A stretch of DNA of 14,301 nt from Geobacter sp. UBA6802 (lineage in GTDB: Bacteria > Desulfobacterota > Desulfuromonadia > Geobacterales > Pseudopelobacteraceae), in the NCBI GenBank assembly GCA_002452325.1, contig DKFG01000207.1, forward strand, positions 2,116 to 16,416. The letters run 5' to 3'. The stretch's first letter is position 1. Each line of letters starts with the position of its first letter. Below, one piece after another: positions 1 to 7,329 of this stretch. The notes below the pieces were generated by a model that saw only the letters and a program-made list of their open reading frames with translations, did no database searches and had not been told where the DNA came from. The position numbers and the translations under genes were made by a program.

Positions 1-562
1 CATCCACCACCAGCAGCTTTTCCACCCGGGTATGCTTGAGGTGCTCACGGGCCTGTTCCAAGGTGGTGCCTACTGCCACCGTCACCAATTTACGTTTGGT
101 CATGCGGGCAGAGATCGGCAGATCAAAATCAGTTTCAAAGCGAAGATCGCGGTTGGTCAGAATGCCGACCAGTTTACCGTTCTTGCTGATGACCGGCACG
201 CCGGAGATGCGGTACTTTGACATGATTTCAAGCGCCTCGCGGATCTTTTGATTGGGGCGCATGGTGATCGGATCAACAATCATGCCTGATTCGCTCTTTT
301 TGACCTTGTCCACCTCATGGGCCTGGTCTGCAATAGACATGTTTTTGTGAATGATGCCCAAGCCACCTTCACGGGCCATACAGATGGCGGTCCGCGATTC
401 GGTAACGGTATCCATGGCAGCGCTGACAAGGGGGATGTTGAGGTGAATGTTGCGAGAAAGCCTGGTAGCCAAGTTAACATCACGGGGAAGAACGGCAGAA
501 TGTGCAGGGATCAACAGGACATCATCAAAGGTCAAACCTTCGGTCAGCTTTGTAAGCGTCAT
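1..562 (-). CDS. guaB: IMP dehydrogenase, N-terminal part (cut by window edge)
   Basis: Cytoplasmic enzyme that oxidises IMP to XMP with NAD+, the committed step of GMP synthesis. The 187 visible residues begin MTLTKLTEGLTFDDVLLIP and contain the family motifs AAMDTVTE (48-55) and GGLGIIHKNM (66-75), then the first CBS domain (about 95-150) and the start of the second. The first CBS domain carries SGVPVISKNGKLVGILTNRD. The catalytic Cys loop and the C-terminal half lie beyond base 1. The ATG at 562-560 has a GAGGT ribosome site about 9 nt upstream. The gene starts 27 nt after the stop of the upstream GGDEF gene, so read-through from that gene is likely. A weak TTGACT element with poor -10 candidates lies in the end of that gene, so a separate promoter cannot be excluded. 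Identity is clear; only completeness is unknown. Confidence 0.96.
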   Translation of the reverse strand, partial: MTLTKLTEGLTFDDVLLIPAHSAVLPRDVNLATRLSRNIHLNIPLVSAAMDTVTESRTAICMAREGGLGIIHKNMSIADQAHEVDKVKKSESGMIVDPITMRPNQKIREALEIMSKYRISGVPVISKNGKLVGILTNRDLRFETDFDLPISARMTKRKLVTVAVGTTLEQAREHLKHTRVEKLLVVD

Positions 563-589
563 GGCGTTGCTACCTCACAGATAAATTTT

Positions 590-2479
590 TCAGACGTTAG
601 TACAGCCAGACGGTGAAGTCAAGTCTGTCATCCGTCTGGTCAGCATCGCATCCTCAATCTGCTTGCGTGTCCGCTTATCTTCGTACATGGCCATGTCGGC
701 AGCTCGGATTACCTCCTGTAAGCGTGACGGCACAGCGGTGGAGGCCGCCCCCATGGAGAAGCGGACCAAAAGTCCGTGCTCTGAGCGACGGGTGCCGGTC
801 GCCAGTATCTCCCGGGCACGCGTAAGGATAATCGACAGCTCGTCCTCCCCTACCCCTTTCAGCAGCACTGCAAATTCATCACCGCCAATGCGGGCGATCA
901 CGTCGTCTGCCCGGAAAAGCTCCCGCAGCAGATCGGCCGCAGCTCGAATCAGACCATCTCCGTATTCGTGACCTGAGCAGTCATTGGCCTTTTTAAGTCC
1001 ATCAAGATCGGCAATAACAACTGACAGCGGTGCAAGCCGCCCTTTTTCAAGCTGCTCAACCTCAGCCTCAAAAAAAGCGCGATTGTAAAGCTGTGTCATC
1101 TCATCATGGGTATTCAGGTAGCGAAGTCGGTCTTCCATTTCGCGGCGTCGGGTGATATCTCGGGCAACATGGACGGCACCGGCAAGTTTGCCATCTCTGT
1201 CAAATGTCGGATTGACCGAGATATGAAAATAGCTATTAAGATGCTGAATATAGATTTCTGATTCATGTGGTTGATGATCGTTGAGCAGGGCATTATGAGG
1301 ACATCCTTCAGGGGGATGGCTGGCGCCATGAACATGCAGGTAACAGGGACCAGTCAGGCTGCTGGCACCGGATTCGCCGATTCCGAGCCGTTGTCTGGCT
1401 GCCTTGTTGATGTTGACGATCTGGTGCGAGGTATCCAGCACCATCACCAGATCCGGAATGGTGTCAAAGGTCTCGCGCCATTGTATATTGGCAAGTTCCA
1501 GTGATCTCTTGGCTTCGCGGCGCTCTTCTTCAAGCTTGAGGCGTCCCATGAAGCTGCCCAGACCCCGCGCAGCGGTCATGACCATAGATATCTCGGCTTC
1601 TGACCAGGGGCGTTCACGATGCATATCGCCCAAGCAGGCAAAACCCCACAGATTGCCTGCCTCAAAAATCGGAGTCAGCAGTGCTGAACGCAGGCGCATG
1701 GCGTCAAGTACCTGTCGTTCATCATGGGGAAAGGCGGAACGAGGCCCTGAAATTGCTTTGCCCTGCGCCAGCAAGGCATGCCAACGATCAATATAAGGAA
1801 GGTCAGGCAGGTCGGCATCGGCACCATCCAGAAACCGTAGCACCATCTCTCCCCCGGCAAAGGCGCTTATCAGCAGCAACTCCGTTTTGTTCAGCTGAGA
1901 CTGCTGGTAGCTATAGAGAAAGATTTTGTCGGCACGGGCCGCCTTGGCCATCTCCTGCAAGGCAAAATCAACAGCATCCTGATTTGCATCTGCCGACAGC
2001 AGGTACTGGATTGCCATGTTTACACCGGACAAGAGCCGTGACTGTTCCAGCGACTGACGCCGGGACTTGAGTATGGTTGCCTGTTGCTGCAGGCATGAAA
2101 ACAGTTTTTGCACATTCAGGGGTTTAATCAGATACCCTTCAAGATGGAGGCTGATAGCCTGCATCAGGTGTTCTGAATCACCGTGGGATGAGACGATAAT
2201 AATAGGGACATGGGGGCGTTCAAGCTTGATTTGGCGAGCAAGATCAATACCGTTTAAAATCGGCATTGAGATATCGCTTATCACCAGATCCGGCATCTCG
2301 GTCCGGAACAGTTCAAGGGCATCACGACCGTTGGCAGCGGTAAAAAGTTCACGACATACCGGGCTCAGCATGCGCGAGATATGGGTGCGTATGCTGATGT
2401 CATCTTCCGCCAGCAGGATGGATATTTCCCGCAGTTCAAGCAGAGGCGTAAGGGTACTGCTTGTCTGGTACACCGTCAT
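590..2479 (-). CDS. Response regulator diguanylate cyclase: REC-GAF-PAS-GGDEF
   Basis: Predicted cytoplasmic signalling protein of 629 residues that makes cyclic di-GMP from two GTP under phosphorylation and ligand control. The REC domain (about 18-135) keeps the acidic pair E25/D26, the phospho-acceptor D69 and K119. A GAF-like domain (about 150-315) leads through a helix (315-335) to a PAS domain (335-445), then GGDEF (455-612). The active site GGDEF (532-536) is intact, and an inhibitory-site RxxD (R523 to D526) lies exactly five residues before it, so product feedback is expected. The PAS domain holds a Cys/His-rich insert (C379, H384, C393). There is no transmembrane segment and no EAL domain. 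The start at 2479 is chosen because AAGGAG lies 6 nt upstream and a promoter sits just before it. The longer TTG start at 2539 would fall inside the -35 box. No cognate histidine kinase is visible. Confidence 0.9.
   Translation of the reverse strand: MTVYQTSSTLTPLLELREISILLAEDDISIRTHISRMLSPVCRELFTAANGRDALELFRTEMPDLVISDISMPILNGIDLARQIKLERPHVPIIIVSSHGDSEHLMQAISLHLEGYLIKPLNVQKLFSCLQQQATILKSRRQSLEQSRLLSGVNMAIQYLLSADANQDAVDFALQEMAKAARADKIFLYSYQQSQLNKTELLLISAFAGGEMVLRFLDGADADLPDLPYIDRWHALLAQGKAISGPRSAFPHDERQVLDAMRLRSALLTPIFEAGNLWGFACLGDMHRERPWSEAEISMVMTAARGLGSFMGRLKLEEERREAKRSLELANIQWRETFDTIPDLVMVLDTSHQIVNINKAARQRLGIGESGASSLTGPCYLHVHGASHPPEGCPHNALLNDHQPHESEIYIQHLNSYFHISVNPTFDRDGKLAGAVHVARDITRRREMEDRLRYLNTHDEMTQLYNRAFFEAEVEQLEKGRLAPLSVVIADLDGLKKANDCSGHEYGDGLIRAAADLLRELFRADDVIARIGGDEFAVLLKGVGEDELSIILTRAREILATGTRRSEHGLLVRFSMGAASTAVPSRLQEVIRAADMAMYEDKRTRKQIEDAMLTRRMTDLTSPSGCTNV
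606..639 (-). repeat. 8-bp inverted repeat at the end of the GGDEF gene, before guaB
   Basis: CCAGACGG (606-613) and CCGTCTGG (632-639) are perfect inverted arms around an 18-nt loop. They sit inside the last codons of the GGDEF gene, about 45 nt before the guaB start. A further three pairs (TGA/TCA) can form inside with one bulged base. On the minus-strand transcript no immediate U-run follows, so a classical intrinsic terminator is unlikely. It could attenuate read-through into guaB, act as an mRNA stability element, or be coincidental. Confidence 0.4.
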
Positions 2480-2511
2480 TGCAGCTCCTTGTCCGGAACA
2501 ATTGCCTGCAA

Positions 2512-2539
2512 AGAATACCTTACTTCGGCGTACTGTCAA
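2512..2539 (-). promoter_or_regulatory. Sigma70-type promoter for the REC-GGDEF gene
   Basis: Read on the minus strand, TTGACA (2539-2534) and TATTCT (2517-2512) are separated by 16 nt. The -35 box matches consensus at all six bases and the -10 box at four of six. The -10 box lies about 32 nt before the ATG at 2479, giving a leader of roughly 26 nt that contains the AAGGAG ribosome site. This implies that the regulator, and perhaps guaB, is transcribed separately from the ankyrin operon. It is a prediction from sequence only. Confidence 0.65.
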
Positions 2540-2692
2540 GCTGGACGAGCTATTGGCGAGTCTTTAGGCCGTATATCGTGCTTTCAAGATGAGGATTCTT
2601 AGATTTCGTTCCTCACACTGATCTATCGTACGATTTCTCGTTTCGTGAGCACTTGCCAGGGATGGCATGAAGGAAACGTGCGACCGATACGG
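2540..2692. other. Intergenic gap between ankyrin operon and regulator, with small palindromes
   Basis: No gene is seen here. Three small symmetric elements are visible. GACCG-ATA-CGGTC (2682-2694) overlaps the ankyrin stop codon. ATCGTACGAT is a perfect 10-bp palindrome at 2625-2634. GAGGA/TCCTC arms lie at 2591-2595 and 2610-2614. None is followed by a U-run on the minus strand, so no convincing intrinsic terminator closes the ankyrin operon. The 10-bp palindrome lies about 85 nt upstream of the regulator's -35 box and could be a protein-binding site. Confidence 0.4.
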
Positions 2693-3496
2693 TCATAATT
2701 GAAAGAGCCTCACACTCGGCGTTAAAGACACTGATTCAAGCAATTCTACGACAGGAAGGCTGCCACGGCTCTTCGCTGCACTTAGTGGGGTATCACCATT
2801 TCTGTTAGCAATAGTCGGATCCGCGCCGTAAGCCAGCAGCAGCTTAACCGTATCAACAGATCCTCCGCCTTTATGCAAAACTCCGGCAGCAGCGAGCAGC
2901 AATGCTGTATTACCCATAGTGTCCTTCAAGTCAATCTTTGCGCCGCCTGCAAGCAGGCTGGCAGCGGTTTGCGTATGCCCCCGCAATGCGGCTGACATAA
3001 GGGCGGTTTTTCCAAGATCATTTGCAGCGTTAACATCCAGCCCCATGCCAAGAAAAAGCAGAACCAATTCATTGTGCCCACCGGCAGCCGCAGCCATAAG
3101 CACGGTATCTTTTTGTTTTGAGTATGAATAGGGATCTGCGCCTGATTCAAGCAGCAAGGCAGCTATATCCATATATCCACCCGCTGCTGCCATCATCAGA
3201 GGTGAACGGTTCTGAATATCAGTCGAGTTGACATCCGCGCCATACAACAGCAACAGCTTCACCATTTCAAAATGCCCTTTACTGGAAGCCCATAGGAGCG
3301 AATTATAACCCATAAGGGCAAGCTGGCCATTCTGTTCACGGCTGCTTACATCAGCTCCCTGCTTCAGCAGGCTTTCTGCCTTAACAACATTCCCCATCTT
3401 TGCCGCTTCAACAAGTTCTTTACTTAAATCACCAGATTGGCGACAAGCAACTAAAGACAACAAAAAAAACAGAGTGATAAATTGCAGATTTCTCAT
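2693..3496 (-). CDS. Ankyrin-repeat lipoprotein
   Basis: 267-residue exported lipoprotein. A short signal peptide ends in a lipobox LVAC, so C18 is the expected lipidated residue and the protein should sit on the periplasmic face of a membrane. The rest is about seven consecutive ankyrin repeats from residue 24 on, marked by TPLxxA or TALMxA starts, GH turns and GADV/GADP ends, such as LLLLYGADVNS and LLLAYGADPTIANRNGDTPL. The sixth repeat carries a small insertion (HKGGGS). Ankyrin repeats bind proteins, and no catalytic domain is present. It is the last gene of the six-gene run. It starts 5 nt after the preceding stop with no good Shine-Dalgarno site, which suggests translational coupling. 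Family and export are clear; the partner is unknown. Confidence 0.88.
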   Translation of the reverse strand: MRNLQFITLFFLLSLVACRQSGDLSKELVEAAKMGNVVKAESLLKQGADVSSREQNGQLALMGYNSLLWASSKGHFEMVKLLLLYGADVNSTDIQNRSPLMMAAAGGYMDIAALLLESGADPYSYSKQKDTVLMAAAAGGHNELVLLFLGMGLDVNAANDLGKTALMSAALRGHTQTAASLLAGGAKIDLKDTMGNTALLLAAAGVLHKGGGSVDTVKLLLAYGADPTIANRNGDTPLSAAKSRGSLPVVELLESVSLTPSVRLFQL

Positions 3497-3501
3497 TTTG
3501 G

Positions 3502-4032
3502 TTAGAATGCCTGCTGTCGGGTTATGGCATTGATCTCCCCGTTTTCAAGATTGACACGGAAAAAACGGTCATGACCGAGCTTGCCCCCAACCATTCCACG
3601 CGGCGGTGGAGGGTTCCGGGTTTTATCCAGAGCCGGACTCTCTGCGATGGTGGGTACCATGATCGTCGTCCGACGCAGAAATTCTTTGCTCCGCCCTTGC
3701 AGATAGTGCAGATAGTCGCTGTTAAGATCTTTGCTGGAGCGGCCTTCCGGGGTTCTTGCCCAACTCCTAAAGGTCATGATCTCTTCCCCGGCCACTTGGA
3801 TAAAGGTATAAGGACCCGCTTTCCAAGTTGGCCCTTGACGCAACCAGAAGGCCCCTTTTTCGCACAACTCAAGTTTTTCGCTGCTTGCTGCATCGTACCG
3901 CACAAGGACAGAATTTCCAGTCAAACGATTTCCATCAAGAAAAAGAAAAATAGCGTCATTCGCAAAAATTGCTCCCCAGACATTCATTGATACAAGAAGG
4001 AGAAATACCGCCAGTGTCAGGATTCTTGTCAT
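3502..4032 (-). CDS. Secreted protein of unknown function, 176 aa
   Basis: I do not recognise this family. An N-terminal signal peptide (MTRILTLAVFLLLVSMNVWG, cleavage probably after residue 20 or 21) predicts export to the periplasm without a lipid anchor. The mature part of about 155 residues is mixed polar and aromatic, has a single Cys (in the segment LELCEKGAFW) and a PPPPRG stretch in its last third. The start at 4032 is supported by a strong GGAGGAAAG ribosome site about 5 nt upstream. It lies 19 nt after the DUF1566 lipoprotein gene and 5 nt before the ankyrin gene, so it is almost certainly co-transcribed with both. No enzyme motif, repeat or transmembrane segment other than the signal is visible. 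Confidence 0.75.
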   Translation of the reverse strand: MTRILTLAVFLLLVSMNVWGAIFANDAIFLFLDGNRLTGNSVLVRYDAASSEKLELCEKGAFWLRQGPTWKAGPYTFIQVAGEEIMTFRSWARTPEGRSSKDLNSDYLHYLQGRSKEFLRRTTIMVPTIAESPALDKTRNPPPPRGMVGGKLGHDRFFRVNLENGEINAITRQQAF

Positions 4033-4051
4033 CTGCTTTCCTCCGTGAGAC

Positions 4052-4762
4052 CTATTCCAATACCCAGCCTTTGAGTGGTGGTGGGGCAGGTTCTGTCACA
4101 GGAGCAGGTGGGTCAGCTATAGCTGGAACAGACTGAAGTAGGTCATCAGAAGTTTCAGAAAAGGCACGTATGCAACGCACACGGTTTTTAGGCCATTTAT
4201 TGCTGTAGGATCGGTCGCCGGTCGTAAAATTATAAAACCAGGCATAACCTTTAGTGGTTTCAGATGAACTCCAATAACCAGCTAACCCCAGTCCAGCGAG
4301 CCCTTGTTTGTATAAATGCAGATATATTGCTTTAAGTTCATCCAGTGAGGGCAGGAACCAATCATCTTTACCGCCTCCGCGATAATCGGCGCATCTACGC
4401 GACGCGATAAGAGGCTCATTGCATTCCTGCAGGATTGCCTTGGTATTTTGCATGCCGGTTCCAATAGCAGTCTTTCTGGCACCAGGGATCGACTTCCCGT
4501 TGCAGCCCCATGGTGCCCAGTCCCCCATTGTCCATCCAGTTGTCTGATCTTCAGGGGCAGCCTCCAGATATCTCCAACCATCAGAGTCATAACCTTTGTC
4601 GTGGATTATCCAGCCTCCTGTAGGCCCCCGGTCACCAACCAGATAAGGTCCTTCACTCTTAACAATCAGTGGTGCCACAGTTGTCGCGCATGAACTCAAA
4701 AAAACAGCCCCGACAGCAAGCAGGCAACACCTCAGAATCTTAGACATTATAATTCGTTGCAT
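4052..4762 (-). CDS. DUF1566 (Lcl C-terminal domain-like) lipoprotein
   Basis: 236-residue lipoprotein. The signal peptide ends FLSSC, with C25 as the lipid site, followed by Ala, which favours the outer membrane. Residues about 40-200 match the DUF1566/Lcl C-terminal family: GGWIIHDKG near the start, W-x-Y-LEAAPED, AIGTGMQNTKAIL, a DDWFLPSLDELKAIY core, YWSSSET, and VRCIRAF at the end. Members are surface or exported proteins; the Legionella Lcl adhesin carries this domain, which suggests binding of glycans or surfaces, but the ligand here is unknown. A Pro-rich tail ends in KGWVLE, closely matching the KGRVLE end of the upstream MORN/WG protein. The start at 4762 has GGAGG 4 nt upstream; the internal Met at 4747 has no ribosome site. 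Spacing is 65 nt from the upstream gene and 19 nt to the downstream gene. Confidence 0.87.
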   Translation of the reverse strand: MQRIIMSKILRCCLLAVGAVFLSSCATTVAPLIVKSEGPYLVGDRGPTGGWIIHDKGYDSDGWRYLEAAPEDQTTGWTMGDWAPWGCNGKSIPGARKTAIGTGMQNTKAILQECNEPLIASRRCADYRGGGKDDWFLPSLDELKAIYLHLYKQGLAGLGLAGYWSSSETTKGYAWFYNFTTGDRSYSNKWPKNRVRCIRAFSETSDDLLQSVPAIADPPAPVTEPAPPPLKGWVLE

Positions 4763-4827
4763 AGAACCTCCACTGAAAAACCTTTGACTTTAGATAGCGG
4801 TTAAAGTGCGCTTAAGCAGCTAATGGC

Positions 4828-7233
4828 CTACTCCAGAACCCGACCTTTGGGCGCAGGAAGCTTCCTTTCCTGAGGCGAAGAAGTCCCCGTTTGAGGGGCA
4901 AAACGGACCTCCAGCCTGAATGTGTCGTTCTTCGAGCTCTTATGATGCCGATTGGCCTGCGCGGTATTGGCAAACACCCGTCCCTGGCCGACTCCAGGGC
5001 CGAAGGCGTCCAGCTCCACCTTGAGCCAAAGTTCTTTGCCCCCTAGCAGCCGATCCGGAAGATTCTGGTCAAAAAGACCGGAACTGGCCTTTCCGAATGC
5101 GGGTGGCGGGACATCCATCAGTTCGATCCAGGTTGCACCGTCTCTGGATCCGTATAGCTTGTTATGCCCCTTGCTGTATGACCAGTGAAAGGTAGGCATA
5201 TTGATGAAAAGCTTGGCTCCGGTCACTATTGTATCCCACTGGAACCGGTAAACGATCACACCCGGCTTTGCTCCCTGCTTAACTCCCCCTGTCCCGGGTT
5301 TCCAGTAATAGACGGGGTCCTCAAAAAAGACCTCCGCGTTCTCGGTTTTCACAATGTACTGTCTGGCACCCTTATCGCCGGGGTGGCCGTAGGCGTACTT
5401 CCAGTCCCAGTTTTCTGCCCTGATGTTCACAGGCGGCGGTGCCGGACCGGACGATGCGGCAGCTTGGCGCACCTTCGCGGCACCAGAGGGTGTTACCTTA
5501 TCTGATTCAAAGGATTCATAATATTTCAGTCGTTCCGTCAGGTTGGGAACAAGCTCTTCGACGGGCACTGTTGCCCATTTGCCGTCGCTTTTGTAAATAG
5601 TGCACCTGCCATCTTCTTCTGTTTTGAAGACTGTGGCAAAATGAAAGCTTTCGACAAAGCTTGATGGAAATATTCGATCCCTCAGCGCCGGAGCGGGGGC
5701 AATCCAGTTCCCATCGATAAAATATGCGTGCCTGTCCGTTCGCGCTTCCTCATAACGAACAACGCCTCCTCCGAGGTATTGAAATTCAGGTATTGTTCTC
5801 ACGCCTGCCGCCCAGGGGATCTTCTGTTCCAGGCTTGAAAGATCCATGGTCTTATTACCCGATTCATCGACCAGAAAGTACTTTCTCCCCTCTTTGCTCA
5901 CCTTTAACGGAAGAAATCCAGTGAAGCTCGTACGGCCTTTGGTATCACCGCCGCAGTCAACAACTTCACCTTTAGAAGTAAAACAGCCAAAGATCAGCTC
6001 TGAATTATTATATTTCCGTCCGGTTGCAGGATCTTTGTATTGAATGAACCGACCAAAACCATCAGCAGCAAATTCTTCATTTGTTATTTGACGGACAGTG
6101 TGCTCCCAGTCTTTATCCCGCTGGCTGTCGATAATTGTTTTACCTTTCTTGTCAATCACATTCTTGCCAAGCCCGACACGGACAATCGCCACCCCTGCTT
6201 TGAATCTACCTGGTTTACTCACGAAATCAGGCTTGATGATTATTTTTCCCGATGGATCGATAAACCCCCACTTGCCTCCTAACTTCACGGCGGCCAGTCC
6301 TTCGGAAAAATCAGCTGCATCCTGGAACTGCGGCTCCACGGCGAAGGTTCCGTCTTTTTTGATGAATCCGAATTTCCTATCTTTGCGTACCACCGCCATG
6401 CCAGAGAAAAAACCTTCAGCGTATTCGAATTCAGGTCGGATGATCCACGTGCCTTGCTTATCAATATAGCCCCAGCGGTCGCCGACACAGGCGAGCGCCA
6501 GACCATCCGAAAAATTACCTACGTAATCGAAAGAAGGTGCCACGGCATAATTGCCCTTTAGATCAAGAAATCCCCATTTGTCTTTGAAAAGAGCCCGAGC
6601 GAGATTATCAATATAAGGACTCAAATCTTTAAAGACAGGCGGTACGAGAAATTCCAGTTTATTGTTTACCATTCCGTAGTTGACGGGTTTTTTAAGCAAA
6701 TTTTTCTGCGTCATAACCTTACCGGAAACCGACCGGTGAAATTTGATGTCGAGGTCCGGGACATAGGCTCCGTCAAGGAACTCTCCCTCTTTACGCAAGC
6801 CGGCCTTGGTCACATAAACCCCCATTCCGGTCCGCTTGCCGTCAACAAAATCTCCTTCGTGGCGGCTCCCGCTCGGCCAGGTGTATACGCCCTTTCCCGT
6901 TCGTTGGTTATTGACAAAATCACCTTCGTAGCGGTCCCCATTCTTCCAGGTAAAGACCCCGACCCCCTTGCCATGCCGGGCACCCGCCCGCACCAGTCCG
7001 ACATAGCGCGATATTTCAACCCCGTCCTGGTACCAGACCTGTGTGCCGCTGCCTTCGGCAAAGCCGTTGACGCAGCCGCTCGTCCAGGTCACTTTCTTGC
7101 CCGGATTCGGCGTGCCTATATGTTTGCATCCGTTCTGGTCGGCAATGCCACTGTCCGTGACAGCACGAACCAACCCTGCATAAGCCAGAATCAGGCTGAT
7201 GACCATTAGAGCCAACGAAATTTTGTTTCTCAT
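4828..7233 (-). CDS. Exported MORN/WG-repeat protein with lectin-like C-terminal domain
   Basis: 801 residues. A signal peptide (MRNKISLALMVISLILAYAG, cleavage near LVRA, residue 24) predicts export. C36 and C54 flank a MORN-like cap, and three MORN repeats follow (about 78-150, for example FTWKNGDRYEGDFVNNQRTGKG). WG repeats run from about 218 to 370, with core pairs at W220, W254, F288 and W322; weaker WG-like segments continue to about 560. After a Pro/Ala linker (588-603), residues 605-780 form a Trp/Tyr-rich, probably beta-sandwich domain. Its LYGSRDGATWIEL segment resembles discoidin or carbohydrate-binding modules; this is my inference. The protein ends KGRVLE. The start at 7233 is preferred because GGGAG lies 8 nt upstream and the signal peptide begins with a basic MRNK; the ATG at 7248, with AGGA upstream, is a reasonable alternative. 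The repeats suggest a scaffold or binding protein rather than an enzyme. Confidence 0.85.
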   Translation of the reverse strand: MRNKISLALMVISLILAYAGLVRAVTDSGIADQNGCKHIGTPNPGKKVTWTSGCVNGFAEGSGTQVWYQDGVEISRYVGLVRAGARHGKGVGVFTWKNGDRYEGDFVNNQRTGKGVYTWPSGSRHEGDFVDGKRTGMGVYVTKAGLRKEGEFLDGAYVPDLDIKFHRSVSGKVMTQKNLLKKPVNYGMVNNKLEFLVPPVFKDLSPYIDNLARALFKDKWGFLDLKGNYAVAPSFDYVGNFSDGLALACVGDRWGYIDKQGTWIIRPEFEYAEGFFSGMAVVRKDRKFGFIKKDGTFAVEPQFQDAADFSEGLAAVKLGGKWGFIDPSGKIIIKPDFVSKPGRFKAGVAIVRVGLGKNVIDKKGKTIIDSQRDKDWEHTVRQITNEEFAADGFGRFIQYKDPATGRKYNNSELIFGCFTSKGEVVDCGGDTKGRTSFTGFLPLKVSKEGRKYFLVDESGNKTMDLSSLEQKIPWAAGVRTIPEFQYLGGGVVRYEEARTDRHAYFIDGNWIAPAPALRDRIFPSSFVESFHFATVFKTEEDGRCTIYKSDGKWATVPVEELVPNLTERLKYYESFESDKVTPSGAAKVRQAAASSGPAPPPVNIRAENWDWKYAYGHPGDKGARQYIVKTENAEVFFEDPVYYWKPGTGGVKQGAKPGVIVYRFQWDTIVTGAKLFINMPTFHWSYSKGHNKLYGSRDGATWIELMDVPPPAFGKASSGLFDQNLPDRLLGGKELWLKVELDAFGPGVGQGRVFANTAQANRHHKSSKNDTFRLEVRFAPQTGTSSPQERKLPAPKGRVLE

Positions 7234-7329
7234 GGATGAATCTCCCATTTTTGATCCTGCCTACATAGACAAACATCTTGTTGCACAAGTACACTCTCTG
7301 ACAAAGGCGAACAATGACAATAGAATCAG

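Noticed and set aside
2480..2539. N-terminal extension of the REC-GGDEF protein from a TTG codon at 2539
   Set aside because: The TTG is the first three bases of a perfect -35 box, no ribosome site precedes it, and the ATG at 2479 has AAGGAG at ideal spacing.
2067..2567. 166-residue plus-strand open frame
   Set aside because: It is antisense to the REC domain and promoter region, has low-complexity Ser/Arg composition, and shows no domain.
4052..4869. Recent duplication or recombination as the source of the shared KGxVLE ends
   Set aside because: The nucleotide differences are mostly synonymous and similarity does not continue upstream, so peptide-level conservation or convergence fits better.
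7234..7329. Separate promoter for the MORN/WG gene, with a CTTGT-TGC-ACAAG inverted repeat at 7277-7289
   Set aside because: TTGTCA boxes are present but no -10 of acceptable match and spacing was found. The small palindrome alone does not support a promoter or terminator.
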